From: Mangrovibacterium diazotrophicum | GTDB lineage: Bacteria; Bacteroidota; Bacteroidia; Bacteroidales; Prolixibacteraceae | DNA length: 64,000 nucleotides | Direction: 5' to 3' | Assembly: GCF_003610535.1 (NCBI RefSeq) | Contig: NZ_RAPN01000001.1 | Coordinates: forward strand, 620,001-684,000 | Part shown: piece after piece, positions 42,678 to 51,570 of the stretch | How positions within the stretch are numbered: the stretch's first letter is position 1 | Layout: the number at the start of each line of letters is the position of its first letter | Position numbers and translations under genes: made by a program | Notes under the pieces: model-generated | Told to the model about the DNA's origin: nothing | The model's input: only the letters and a program-made list of their open reading frames with translations | The model's database searches: none

Positions 42678-44255
42678 CTAATTAAAAGCGTCGTATCCCG
42701 GGTTCTGGGTAATATTTTTGTCGGCATCATAAGCCGTCAACGGAACCGGGAATAAGATTTTATAGGTGTCAGTAACCTCTTCTTTTTCGTAGCGGGCTTC
42801 GCAATATTTGTTGAAGCGAATCATGTCGTTACGACGGGAGTTTTCCCAGTACAGTTCGTAACCACGTTCGTTGTAAATAGCTTCAAGCGACAAATCGCCG
42901 GCATTCAAGGTAGTTGCGCCGCGGGTCGAACGCAGGGTATTGATGTCCGTCAACGCACCGCCGGTATCTCCTTTGCGGAACTTGGCTTCGGCACGCATCA
43001 GGTAAACATCAGCCAAACGGTAGTAACTCCAGTCGTTTTGGCTTGCACCCGGATAGGAAGTTGCTGCATCCGGAGCATATTTCACTACGCGGACCCCTTC
43101 TTCTTCCAACGAGTTTTCAACGCTGAACTCCGGTGTGAAAATCAGCGGACGGCCACCATCTTTAGTCACCAGTGCTTCGCCCGAAGTGCTGTATTGCTGA
43201 CCAACCAGCAAACCAAGATTGAAACCGGTTACCGACTTCAAACGATCATCGGAGAAACGCGGGTCTGTTTGATCCCAGGTTTCATAGAAGGTTGGCGTTG
43301 TACAGCAGCCATTCCACAGGTTCGACGTTGAATAGGTACCAAAAGCCTGGTTATAGTCCAAAGTCATGTTTACCCAAGGAATACCGCCAATACCCAATGA
43401 AGAGTCGTAGACAATCGGCAAAATTGTTTCGGTGGAATTCATGTAATCGGCGTTATCGGCCAGGAAAAGCTTCCAGTAGTCGTCAGCGAGCGAATACAAA
43501 CCAGAGTTGATGATGTCGTCGCAAGTCGAAATTGTTTCGTCCCATTTTGTATCACCATCTGTGAACTCAGGTGCTGTTCCGGTATAAACCTGGTAGTTCA
43601 GGTAAATTTTTGCCAACAGTGTTTGCGCTGCACCGCGGGTTACACGACCGTAAGGAACTCCTCCTTTTTCAGCTAACTCGGGAATAATTTCCTCCAACTC
43701 GCTGATCATCTTTGCGACGATCTGTGCGCGGGTGTAATATTCCGGATCAGCCGCATAGTCGTACTCCGTATATTCGCGGTAAGGCATTTTGCCAAAACAG
43801 TCGTTCATTAAATACATCGACAACACACGCACAAAGCGAACTTCAGCAATATACTCGTTGATCTCGTCGGTTTTTTCCAGCTGATCCATGTAATACAAGG
43901 CCACATTACAACGGGCAAAACCAATCAGGTAGCTGTTCCAGGTATTTTTGATGTAGCTGTTCGAGGCATCGTAATCGTGTGTGAACAGGTTGCGGTAAGC
44001 TGAGCTGTTCCAGTTGGCACCACGCGTCGGGAAAGCCACTTCATCGGTACAGGTTTCCAGCGCTAACCAGCCCGCACCGCGGCTTTGCAAGTCGCGCAGG
44101 AAAGTATAGGCCGGGGCAACCAGCATACCTACATTCTCGGAATCCGCAATAATAGCCGAACCGTTTTGTTCGTCGAGGACTTCTTCTTCCAGATCAGTAC
44201 AGCTGTAGATTCCGACACTCAAAATCAGGAGGGTTATATAGAATATTTTTTTCAT
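42678..44255 (-). CDS. SusD/RagB family nutrient-binding lipoprotein (locus 2)
   Basis: 525 residues. Lipoprotein signal MKKIFYITLLILSVGIYSC with the attachment cysteine at 19. SusD features: helical N-terminal half with RFVRVLSMYLMNDCFGKMPYREY, a GRVTRGAAQTLLAKIYLNY repeat-like helix, and a C-terminal ERGYELYWENSRRNDMIRF followed by LFPVPLTAYDADKNITQNPGY. It binds the glycan for the partner SusC, which ends 20 bp upstream. With GH13 downstream the ligand is likely a starch- or glycogen-type glucan. Confidence 0.93.
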   Translation of the reverse strand: MKKIFYITLLILSVGIYSCTDLEEEVLDEQNGSAIIADSENVGMLVAPAYTFLRDLQSRGAGWLALETCTDEVAFPTRGANWNSSAYRNLFTHDYDASNSYIKNTWNSYLIGFARCNVALYYMDQLEKTDEINEYIAEVRFVRVLSMYLMNDCFGKMPYREYTEYDYAADPEYYTRAQIVAKMISELEEIIPELAEKGGVPYGRVTRGAAQTLLAKIYLNYQVYTGTAPEFTDGDTKWDETISTCDDIINSGLYSLADDYWKLFLADNADYMNSTETILPIVYDSSLGIGGIPWVNMTLDYNQAFGTYSTSNLWNGCCTTPTFYETWDQTDPRFSDDRLKSVTGFNLGLLVGQQYSTSGEALVTKDGGRPLIFTPEFSVENSLEEEGVRVVKYAPDAATSYPGASQNDWSYYRLADVYLMRAEAKFRKGDTGGALTDINTLRSTRGATTLNAGDLSLEAIYNERGYELYWENSRRNDMIRFNKYCEARYEKEEVTDTYKILFPVPLTAYDADKNITQNPGYDAFN

Positions 44256-44275
44256 ACTGCTATCTTCTTTACGGG

Positions 44276-47200
44276 TTAAAATTCAACGTTTACACCAACT
44301 GTAAAAGTTCTGGCTTTCGGGTAGTTTGTCCACCCGATACCCAAAGCAGGTACTCCGTTTGAAACACGGGTTGTATTCACCTCCGGATCGTATCCGCTGT
44401 ATTTGGTAATTACAAACAGGTTGTTTCCGGAAGCATAAGCGCGCAAACGGCTGAAATATTTTTGGTTAGGTAATTTGAAGGTATAACCAAGAGTTGCGTT
44501 TGACAGGCGCAGGTAAGAACCATCTTCGATGAAACGGCTTGAGTAGTTCAGTACGTTGCTGGTTGATTCACCACGGGTCAGGGCGTCAGGAGTCACATTC
44601 CAACCGCTTGAAAACAAGCTCATTTGATCCATGATGTTTGCCAGGTTGTTGTAGATATCGTTGCCATGTACACCGTTGAAATTCAATGTAAAATCAAGTT
44701 GTTTCCAAACAACCGAAGTGCTGAAGTTGTAAGTGAAGTCGGGCAAAGCATTACCGATGACTCCTTCAACCTCGTCGCCGTTTTCATCGGTTTCGAAAAT
44801 GCTTTCGCCATTTTCATCAAATCCAAGGAAAGTCATCCCCCAGAAAGTTCCGAGCGGTTCGTTGTTGATGATGTATTGCGAAGGAGTTCCGGTGATACCG
44901 GGGCCGCTTGGGTAACCAGTCGGGATTTTCGACACATCCATGTTTTTCACCATGTTATTGATGGTCGAGAAGTTCACATTAGCCGACCATTTGAAGTCTT
45001 TCTTCGAAATGATCACACCATCCAGCGAGATTTCCAAACCTTTGTTGATGATGTTCATGTCCATGTTCGTCCAGTAAGTCGAAGTTGGAGCAGGCATCTT
45101 GGTTGAAACCTCCATCTGAACATCGGTTGTGTTTTTATAGTACAAATCAATTGTTCCGCTCAAACGGCCTTTCCACAAACCAAAGTCAAGTCCCCAGTTG
45201 TATTGGGTTGTTTTTTCCCATTTCAAGTCGGGGTTCGGTGTACGTGTCAGGGTGTAACCGGGAGTCAAAGTTGAACCGCCGTCCAAAACAGCACCGGTTA
45301 CCGATCCTAAAGTAGCTTGTGAAATTTTCGAGGTAATTTCCTGGTTACCGGTGATACCCCAGCCCATGCGCATTTTCAAATTTGAAATTGCTTCAATGTT
45401 TTTCACAAAACCTTCCTCGCTCATCTGCCATGCAAACGCAGCCGATGGGAAGTAACCGTATTTGTTGTTTTCACCGAACTTGGTCGAACCGTCAGCACGA
45501 AAGTTGGCAGTCAGCAAATACTTGTTTTTCAAATTGTAGTTTACACGTCCGAAGAACGATTGTAACTCGTTCACCGTGATATCAGAACCGGTGGTTGCCT
45601 GGGTGTATTTTCCCAAAGTCAGGTCGTACAGGTTATCGATATCACTTGTTTCAAAACCCGACTCGCTCATGTAATAGCTGTAGATTCGGAACTTTTGATA
45701 CGAGAAACCGCCCAGGAAATCAAATTTGTGAATTTCATTCAGATCCATTTTGTACATCAGGTAGTTTTCAATCATGTTCGATGAAAGCTCCACGTTACCG
45801 ATGGTAGCCGTACCTTCGTCCGACATGTATGAAAGCTGTGCATCCTGTGTTACTTTACGGGTCGCTTTTGTCTGGTCTGTCGACAGATTCACTTTGTATT
45901 GCAATCCTTTCAAAATGTCGAGTGTTGCTGAAAGACTTCCCAAAACACGGTCAGTTTGCGTGTTGTCATCAGTCAGGTCAATCATGGCAACCGGGTTGCG
46001 AACCTGGTCTGAAAGCTGGTAGTAAGTTCCGTCTTCGTTGAAAACCGGGTAAGTCGGATTCAGTTTGAGGGCCGACAAAAGTAAGTCACCTTCAACCCCT
46101 CCGGTTTCGCCAAGCGGCGCACGTTGGTCGTTTACACGAGAAGCAGTCAGGCCGATTTCAATATTCAAACGGTCATTAAAAGTTTTGGCACCAAAAGCCA
46201 AACGGCCTGAATATTTTTCCATTCCGGTCTTCTTGATGATACCTTCCTGGTTCAAATAGCCCAAAGAAGCGCGGTAGTTCGAGTTTTCAGAGCCACCGGT
46301 CAACGACAGGCTGTGGCTTGATGTAACGGCTGTGCGGAAAATTTCATCCTGCCAGTTGGTGCTCGCACCTTTGTCGTCCGAAGCTAAATCCAGGTCAGCA
46401 CGGGCAGCATTGTATTCGTCAGCCGAAAGCACATCGTACTGGTGAGGCAAAACCGAAACACCGGTATAACCTGAATAGGTCGCTTTCGCCTGTCCTTTTT
46501 TACCTTTTTTCGTTGTTACCAAAACAACACCGTTTGCACCGCGCGAACCATAGATTGCTGTTGCTGAGGCATCTTTCAAAATATCGATGGATTCGATATC
46601 GTCCGGGTTCAGGAAGTTCAACGGGTTTTTGGATGCAGCATCACCAACACCGGTTGTTGAAGCGCCTTCGGGCTGTGCATCGGTAATATCCAATGGAATT
46701 CCGTCAATTACATACAGCGGTTCCTGGCCTGAACGGATTGAGTTTGCACCGCGAACCTGCACACTTACTCCAGCTCCCGGTTCACCACCATTCGATGTAA
46801 TGTTCACCCCGGCTACTCGTCCCTGAATCAGGTCGGTCGGAGACACACTCACGCCACGGTTAAAGTCTTCTGCCTTCAGCGAAGACACCGCTCCGGTCAC
46901 ATCTTTCTTTTTAACTGAACCGTAACCAATGGCTACCACCTCGTTAATTCCGAAGGTTTCATCCTGCATCACCACATTCAGCGACTTTTGGCCGGCAACT
47001 GCAACTTCCTGTACACGCATACCAATGAAGGAGAACACCAGCGTCACGTCGTCCGGAAGAGCGTCGAAGCTGAACTTTCCTTCAATATCGGTGATGGTAC
47101 CTGTCGTTGTTCCCTTAATTAAAACAGAAACTCCGGGTAGTCCCTCCCCGCTCGAATCCACGACCGTTCCGCTCACTTTCTGCTGAGCAGGCTGTGATGT

Positions 47201-47569
47201 TTTCGACTCAACGCGGCTGACAACAATATTCCGGTCAATGATCTGGTAATTGTATTCATTCGGGTCGAGCACTTTCTTCATCAGTTGCTCAATGTTGGCA
47301 TCCTTCAAATCCAGGTTATAACGTTTGTCCAGGTCTAGCTGGTCCGTTTTAAACAAGAATCCGAACTCGGTAATGCGTTCAATTTCATCGAAAACGTCGA
47401 TGATCGTGGCATTCTTCATACTCAGGTCAAACGAAGTTTCCTGTGAATAACTCCGCCCGGCAATAGCCATAACCGAGAAAAATAAAAATATCGATGTTAG
47501 TTTCATAACAAGAAAAACCTTCCTCATGCCAGACAGAGAGCTGTCTGGTAAATGTTGTTTTTTATTCAT
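44276..47569 (-). CDS. SusC/RagA TonB-dependent outer-membrane transporter with STN domain (locus 2)
   Basis: The ATG at 47569 is chosen (1,097 residues); the longer frame begins with TTG. A start at MRKVFLVMK (47527) would also give a signal peptide. After the signal, an STN domain (FDLSMKNATIIDVFDEIER), a carboxypeptidase-regulatory-like domain (GVSVLIKGTTTGTITDIEGKFSF), the plug (EPLYVIDGIPLD, then ASATAIYGSRGANGVVLV) and a barrel ending VGVNVEF. It shares its domain plan with locus 1 but diverges in the barrel. Signals to FecR/sigma of locus 2 through the STN domain and imports ligand with SusD. Confidence 0.94.
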   Translation of the reverse strand: MNKKQHLPDSSLSGMRKVFLVMKLTSIFLFFSVMAIAGRSYSQETSFDLSMKNATIIDVFDEIERITEFGFLFKTDQLDLDKRYNLDLKDANIEQLMKKVLDPNEYNYQIIDRNIVVSRVESKTSQPAQQKVSGTVVDSSGEGLPGVSVLIKGTTTGTITDIEGKFSFDALPDDVTLVFSFIGMRVQEVAVAGQKSLNVVMQDETFGINEVVAIGYGSVKKKDVTGAVSSLKAEDFNRGVSVSPTDLIQGRVAGVNITSNGGEPGAGVSVQVRGANSIRSGQEPLYVIDGIPLDITDAQPEGASTTGVGDAASKNPLNFLNPDDIESIDILKDASATAIYGSRGANGVVLVTTKKGKKGQAKATYSGYTGVSVLPHQYDVLSADEYNAARADLDLASDDKGASTNWQDEIFRTAVTSSHSLSLTGGSENSNYRASLGYLNQEGIIKKTGMEKYSGRLAFGAKTFNDRLNIEIGLTASRVNDQRAPLGETGGVEGDLLLSALKLNPTYPVFNEDGTYYQLSDQVRNPVAMIDLTDDNTQTDRVLGSLSATLDILKGLQYKVNLSTDQTKATRKVTQDAQLSYMSDEGTATIGNVELSSNMIENYLMYKMDLNEIHKFDFLGGFSYQKFRIYSYYMSESGFETSDIDNLYDLTLGKYTQATTGSDITVNELQSFFGRVNYNLKNKYLLTANFRADGSTKFGENNKYGYFPSAAFAWQMSEEGFVKNIEAISNLKMRMGWGITGNQEITSKISQATLGSVTGAVLDGGSTLTPGYTLTRTPNPDLKWEKTTQYNWGLDFGLWKGRLSGTIDLYYKNTTDVQMEVSTKMPAPTSTYWTNMDMNIINKGLEISLDGVIISKKDFKWSANVNFSTINNMVKNMDVSKIPTGYPSGPGITGTPSQYIINNEPLGTFWGMTFLGFDENGESIFETDENGDEVEGVIGNALPDFTYNFSTSVVWKQLDFTLNFNGVHGNDIYNNLANIMDQMSLFSSGWNVTPDALTRGESTSNVLNYSSRFIEDGSYLRLSNATLGYTFKLPNQKYFSRLRAYASGNNLFVITKYSGYDPEVNTTRVSNGVPALGIGWTNYPKARTFTVGVNVEF
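47529..47548. repeat. Perfect hairpin inside the start of the locus 2 SusC gene
   Basis: CCAGACAG (47529-47536), loop AGAG, CTGTCTGG (47541-47548): an 8-bp perfect stem lying about 21 nt after the chosen start codon and just before an in-frame ATG at 47527. It encodes part of a long, polar signal-peptide N-region. Confidence 0.5.
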
Positions 47570-47647
47570 AGTTTTGCTTTGTGTTGATGTAACAATGGGT
47601 CTTGGTTGCGGCAAACTCCCTTGACCTGTTTAACTCAAAAAAACGCG

Positions 47648-47676
47648 AACCGGGTTAGTGTCCAGCTTGCCCGGTT
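47648..47676. terminator. Weak terminator-like hairpin between FecR and SusC of locus 2
   Basis: AACCGGG (47648-47654) pairs with CCCGGTT (47670-47676) across a 15-nt loop. On the plus strand T6 follows directly; on the minus strand, where the genes lie, a T7 run follows after four bases (CGCG). It may partly separate regulator genes from susCD. Confidence 0.4.
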
Positions 47677-47750
47677 TTTTATTTTCATTTCGGAATATTC
47701 ACATAGGCAATTTCTTTTTTGGGGGATTGAACTTTCATGATTTTGAATTA

Positions 47751-48767
47751 TCAGTAAATAATTACAATGTCTTTCCCACTGGCTGTTTCCTGCACCCGAT
47801 AGTCAATGTGTGTGCTCTGTTTCAGCATTTTCAGAACCTGGTTGACGGTTGTCGATTTTCGAATAATTCCGGTGTAGCGGAAATCGCGCAATTCCTGATT
47901 TTCGAAAACAAAAGTCACATCGTACCAATGACTGAGCTCGTTGAAAATATCTTCCATCCGCTGATCGCGAATAACAAATTTGCCATCCTTCCAAGCCGAA
48001 ACAATATTTGGGGAAAATCTGCTGACATCCATTTTCCGGCTGTCTCTGTCGAAACGGGCAATCTCCCCAGGCACCAGCGCCACAATCTCTTTCCGCTTGT
48101 CCGAGAGAATATCTACTTTTCCTTCCATCAGTGAAGTTTCCACCACATTCGATTCCGGATAAGCCTTAATATTGAAGCTGGTTCCAAGATCCCGAATTAC
48201 GAGCGAACCGGCAGTCACTTCCATCGGACAATCATCCCGGTGGGTAACTTCAAAAAAGGCCTCCCCTTTCAGGCTGACCAAGCGGCGGTTTGTTTGCTTG
48301 TCTTCACTGTAAGTGAGCTCCGAATCCGAGTTCAACCAAATTTTGGTGCTGTCCGGCAACTCAATCACGCTAATGCTTCCCTTGGTTGATCGATAACGCT
48401 GCACTTGCGCAATAGCAGTCTCCGAAGTTTGTTTTGAAAGGAAATATCCGGCCACCCCACCCACCAGCAACGTGAGAGCCAACACCGCAGCAACCTGAAC
48501 AGAACGTAGCCAGAGTGCACGCATATTCTTGCCTTTTTTCCGCTTTTGTTGAAGATCGGACCATTGGGTTGATTGCTTTAACTGATCGTAGCGTTTGAGT
48601 TTTTCGTTCCAATCGCTGCCGTTAACAATGCGATCGAACAACTGCTTGTTGGCCTCCGATTCAGCCAGCCACTTTTGTAAGTCGGGCTGCATCTCGCGAG
48701 TCGAACTTTGCATGTAGTCCTCAATCAAACGAGCAATTCGAAACGATATCTGGATATTTTCTTTCAT
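47751..48767 (-). CDS. FecR family anti-sigma factor (locus 2)
   Basis: 338 residues: cytosolic N-terminal region with a basic patch (QQKRKKGKNMRAL), one membrane helix (about 88-110, VQVAAVLALTLLVGGVAGYFL), periplasmic FecR domain (YRSTKGSISVIELPDSTKIWLNS, then LKGEAFFEV) and a C-terminal DUF4974-like domain. It is expected to restrain the ECF factor encoded 69 bp upstream and respond to the STN domain of SusC locus 2. Confidence 0.92.
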   Translation of the reverse strand: MKENIQISFRIARLIEDYMQSSTREMQPDLQKWLAESEANKQLFDRIVNGSDWNEKLKRYDQLKQSTQWSDLQQKRKKGKNMRALWLRSVQVAAVLALTLLVGGVAGYFLSKQTSETAIAQVQRYRSTKGSISVIELPDSTKIWLNSDSELTYSEDKQTNRRLVSLKGEAFFEVTHRDDCPMEVTAGSLVIRDLGTSFNIKAYPESNVVETSLMEGKVDILSDKRKEIVALVPGEIARFDRDSRKMDVSRFSPNIVSAWKDGKFVIRDQRMEDIFNELSHWYDVTFVFENQELRDFRYTGIIRKSTTVNQVLKMLKQSTHIDYRVQETASGKDIVIIY

Positions 48768-48836
48768 TTAGTATTCCTTTTACTTCTGTAAGGAACACTC
48801 ATCTAAAAAAAGTGGGTGATAGAAAACAAGAAAATT

Positions 48837-49394
48837 TTAGCCTACACTTATAATTTGAAGGATAAACTGAAGATCCCTTAGCTGATTCCGAAGAACGGAA
48901 TAGGCTTTTAACTTATGGGTTTTCACTGTATTAACTGAAATTTCGAGCAACTCGGCAATTTCTTTATTATTTTTTCCGGTGAGTGATAATTTCAAAATTT
49001 TTTGTGCCTGCTCGGGTAATCCGGCGATTTTTTGGTGAATGGAAGCAGCTATTTCTTCCTCAATAATTGCCTCCAGCAGATAATCTTCAGAGGCCAGTTT
49101 TTGAATTTCCTGCTCTGCCTCGGTATCGGTGTTTTTAATCTTTCGCAATTCATTCAGGCACTTGTTGCGAATCGACCGGTAAAAGTAAACTTTCAGCGAA
49201 ATGGAGTCCGAAAAATCAGCGTGCTTCTCCCAATAGGCAATAAACACATCCTGAACAAGATCGCGGCACACCTCATCAGACTTGATAAAGCCCAAAGCAA
49301 ACGACTGAAAATAGGCAAAATTAGCTTCATAAAACCGACGAAACTCAGCCTCACTTCCAGTCTGCAATTTATCGATATTGCCAACAAGATTCAT
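48837..49394 (-). CDS. ECF-type RNA polymerase sigma factor (locus 2)
   Basis: 185 residues with region 2 (RFYEANFAYFQSFALGFIKSDEVCRDLVQDVFIAYWEK) and region 4 (LPEQAQKILKLSLTGKNNKEIAELLEISVNTVKTHK). Same family as the factor of locus 1 but clearly diverged, so each probably serves its own SusC/SusD pair. It heads the minus-strand order sigma, FecR, SusC, SusD, GH13. The 215-bp divergent gap before the DUF72 gene holds its promoter; no clean -7 box was found. Confidence 0.92.
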   Translation of the reverse strand: MNLVGNIDKLQTGSEAEFRRFYEANFAYFQSFALGFIKSDEVCRDLVQDVFIAYWEKHADFSDSISLKVYFYRSIRNKCLNELRKIKNTDTEAEQEIQKLASEDYLLEAIIEEEIAASIHQKIAGLPEQAQKILKLSLTGKNNKEIAELLEISVNTVKTHKLKAYSVLRNQLRDLQFILQIISVG

Positions 49395-49609
49395 TCAACA
49401 AACAGATGAGATTAGATAACACACGACTCTCCGACACAGTTGCAAAGATTGCGTGAATATAAAAAAGAAATTACGGAAACGTACCCGCGAGATTAAATTT
49501 CTGTAACAGCCATTTCTTAACTTCTGAAACCTACAAAACCCAATAGAACAGCAAACATTTGCCCAACTTTGGGGTTGAATAAGCAAGCTAAAAAAGAATA
49601 AATCTTACC

Positions 49610-50482
49610 ATGAAATTCGGACAAGTAGACAATCCCGCTGAAGTTGATTTTAGCCTCCCTGAAGATCACCCGGCAACAACCATCATTTTAGAAAACAACG
49701 ATCGATCGAAACCATTAAATGTTTATGTAGGTTGTGCCAAGTGGAACAAGACAGACCTGAAAGGATTCTATCCGCGAGGAACAAAAGACGAACTGACATA
49801 CTATTCCACCCAGTTTAACTCCATTGAGCTAAACGCTACTTTTTATGGCATGCCACCAGCAGAACGGGTAATTAACTGGCGCGATAAAACGCCGGAGGAT
49901 TTCCGCTTTTTCCCGAAGATTACGCAAAGCATCAGCCACATGCGCCGATTAAACAATGTGGAGCAGCTAACCGATGAATATTGCGATAACATTGCCCATT
50001 TCGAGCATAAACTTGGCATGGCTTTTCTGCAACTGCACGATAACTTCGGCTATAAGAATTATGAGCGATTGGTCTCGTTTATCGAGAACTTTCCCAAAGT
50101 TATTCCGCTGGCTGTAGAACTGCGCAACACCAGCTGGTTCAACGAACAGCGTATTTCTGAAGAAGTGTATCACCTGTTGGAATCAAACAACATCACCAAT
50201 ATTCTGGTCGATACTGCAGGACGACGAGACCTGCTGCACATGCGCCTGACAACGCCGGTCGCCTTTGTCCGCTATGTTGGCGCCAATGATCCGCAAAGCG
50301 ACCGAGACCGTTTGGATGAATGGGTCGGCCGCATCAAAAACTGGGTCGATCAGGGGTTGCGTGATGTGTATTTCTTTGTTCACCAAAACATGGAAAAGGA
50401 ATCGCCATTACTCACAGCACACTTCATCGAGCACCTGAACAAGGCGATTGGAACCAATCTGCACATACCGCAGATGGCGTAA
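49610..50482 (+). CDS. DUF72 (YecE family) TIM-barrel protein
   Basis: 290 residues. The YecE/DUF72 pattern is clear: VYVGCAKWNKTDLKGFYPRG, then LTYYSTQFNSIELNATFYG, FRFFPKITQSISHMRR, VELRNTSWF and YFFVHQNMEKESPLLTAHF. Structures of the family are TIM barrels with a likely phosphate-binding site, but no reaction is known. It is monocistronic or leads queD (134 bp downstream). Divergent from the locus 2 sigma factor. Confidence 0.9.
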   Translation: MKFGQVDNPAEVDFSLPEDHPATTIILENNDRSKPLNVYVGCAKWNKTDLKGFYPRGTKDELTYYSTQFNSIELNATFYGMPPAERVINWRDKTPEDFRFFPKITQSISHMRRLNNVEQLTDEYCDNIAHFEHKLGMAFLQLHDNFGYKNYERLVSFIENFPKVIPLAVELRNTSWFNEQRISEEVYHLLESNNITNILVDTAGRRDLLHMRLTTPVAFVRYVGANDPQSDRDRLDEWVGRIKNWVDQGLRDVYFFVHQNMEKESPLLTAHFIEHLNKAIGTNLHIPQMA

Positions 50483-50615
50483 GTCGTAAATTTTATTCAA
50501 ACAAACAGAATTATAGCCTGTTACTATTTTTTAGATGATTTTCTAAGCAAATAATGTTAGGTTTGCAGCGAATTTAAAATCGGACTCGTTTCCGGGAAAG
50601 CAAAAGTGAAGAAGG

Positions 50616-50966
50616 ATGATTTGGACCATTAAAAAGACGTTCGAAATTTCGGCAAGCCACCAGTTGGATTTGCCCTACGAGAGCAAATGCAACAACCTGC
50701 ACGGCCACAACTGGATTGTGGATATTTACGTGGCCAGCCGCGAACTGGAGAACGGGATGGTTGTGGATTTCAACTACCTGAAAGAGGAAGTCTTCCAGAA
50801 ACTCGACCACAAACATTTGAATGATATTATCCCGGTTCCGACTGTGGAAAATATGGCGCATTGGATTGCCAACACCATTGGTACCAAAGAAGCCGGAAAA
50901 CGTTTTTGGTGTACAAAAGTGGTCATTCAGGAAAGCCAGGGAAATGTCTGTGAACTTAACTGTTAA
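50616..50966 (+). CDS. queD: 6-carboxy-5,6,7,8-tetrahydropterin synthase
   Basis: 116 residues, normal size. QueD converts 7,8-dihydroneopterin triphosphate to 6-carboxytetrahydropterin in the path to 7-deazaguanine (queuosine). Zinc ligands are the early H in SASHQL and the HGH of CNNLHGHNW; the catalytic cysteine precedes it (SKCNN). VVDFNYLK, LDHKHLND and PTVENMAHWI, and the late glutamate in VVIQESQGN, complete the family set. The queE start lies inside its 3' end, giving a 23-bp overlap and probable translational coupling. Confidence 0.93.
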   Translation: MIWTIKKTFEISASHQLDLPYESKCNNLHGHNWIVDIYVASRELENGMVVDFNYLKEEVFQKLDHKHLNDIIPVPTVENMAHWIANTIGTKEAGKRFWCTKVVIQESQGNVCELNC

Positions 50967-51549
50967 CGAAATCTTTTACTCGCTTCAGGGAGAAGGCTCC
51001 CGGGCAGGTATTCCAAATATCTTCATTCGCCTGTCGAAGTGTAATTTGAATTGCTGGTTTTGTGATACCGAATTTGAATCGGGCGAAAGCTACTCGCTGG
51101 AACAACTGCTGGACGAAATCAGCCAATTTCCGTGTAAAAACATCATCTGGACCGGAGGCGAACCGGCACTGCAATTAACCGAAGAAATTGTTGGTTTCTT
51201 CAAGGAGCGTGGCTATTATCAGGCGATCGAGACAAACGGCACCAAGCCACTTCCGTCCAACCTTGATTTTGTTACATGCTCTCCAAAACAAGTTACCGCT
51301 GAGCAGTTGAAACGCAATTTTCCCAACGGCGTTTCGGAGATGAAATGCATCTTCAATGAAAACCCGGAATACGCGATCGAGGAACTGCCCGAGGCGCAAC
51401 ACTATTTCCTAAGCCCTGTTTTCCTGGGTAAAGAGAAAGAACGCATGGATATGGACAAAAACATTCTGCAGCGTTGCATCGATTACATACTGGCTAATCC
51501 AGGCTGGCAACTTTCCATTCAGCAACACAAGGTTTGGAATATCCGCTAA
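50944..51549 (+). CDS. queE: 7-carboxy-7-deazaguanine synthase (radical SAM)
   Basis: The ATG at 50944 gives 201 residues; the frame stays open further upstream only because it overlaps queD. The radical-SAM cluster motif is C33-x3-C37-x2-C40 (KCNLNCWFC), after the family opening VNEIFYSLQGEGSRAGIPNIFIRL. WTGGEPALQ and ETNGTKPLP follow, and the end is WQLSIQQHKVWNIR. It turns 6-carboxytetrahydropterin, the QueD product, into 7-carboxy-7-deazaguanine. queC and queF are not in the window. Confidence 0.95.
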   Translation: MSVNLTVNEIFYSLQGEGSRAGIPNIFIRLSKCNLNCWFCDTEFESGESYSLEQLLDEISQFPCKNIIWTGGEPALQLTEEIVGFFKERGYYQAIETNGTKPLPSNLDFVTCSPKQVTAEQLKRNFPNGVSEMKCIFNENPEYAIEELPEAQHYFLSPVFLGKEKERMDMDKNILQRCIDYILANPGWQLSIQQHKVWNIR

Positions 51550-51553
51550 AGAA

Positions 51554-51570
51554 AGCTTACCGTGTAAGCT
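51554..51570 (-). terminator. Small hairpin between convergent queE and efflux operon ends
   Basis: AGCTTAC (51554-51560), loop CGT, GTAAGCT (51564-51570): a 7-bp perfect stem overlapping the minus-strand stop codon. On the minus strand TTCTTTAG follows, so it could end the efflux operon; it is short. Confidence 0.45.
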
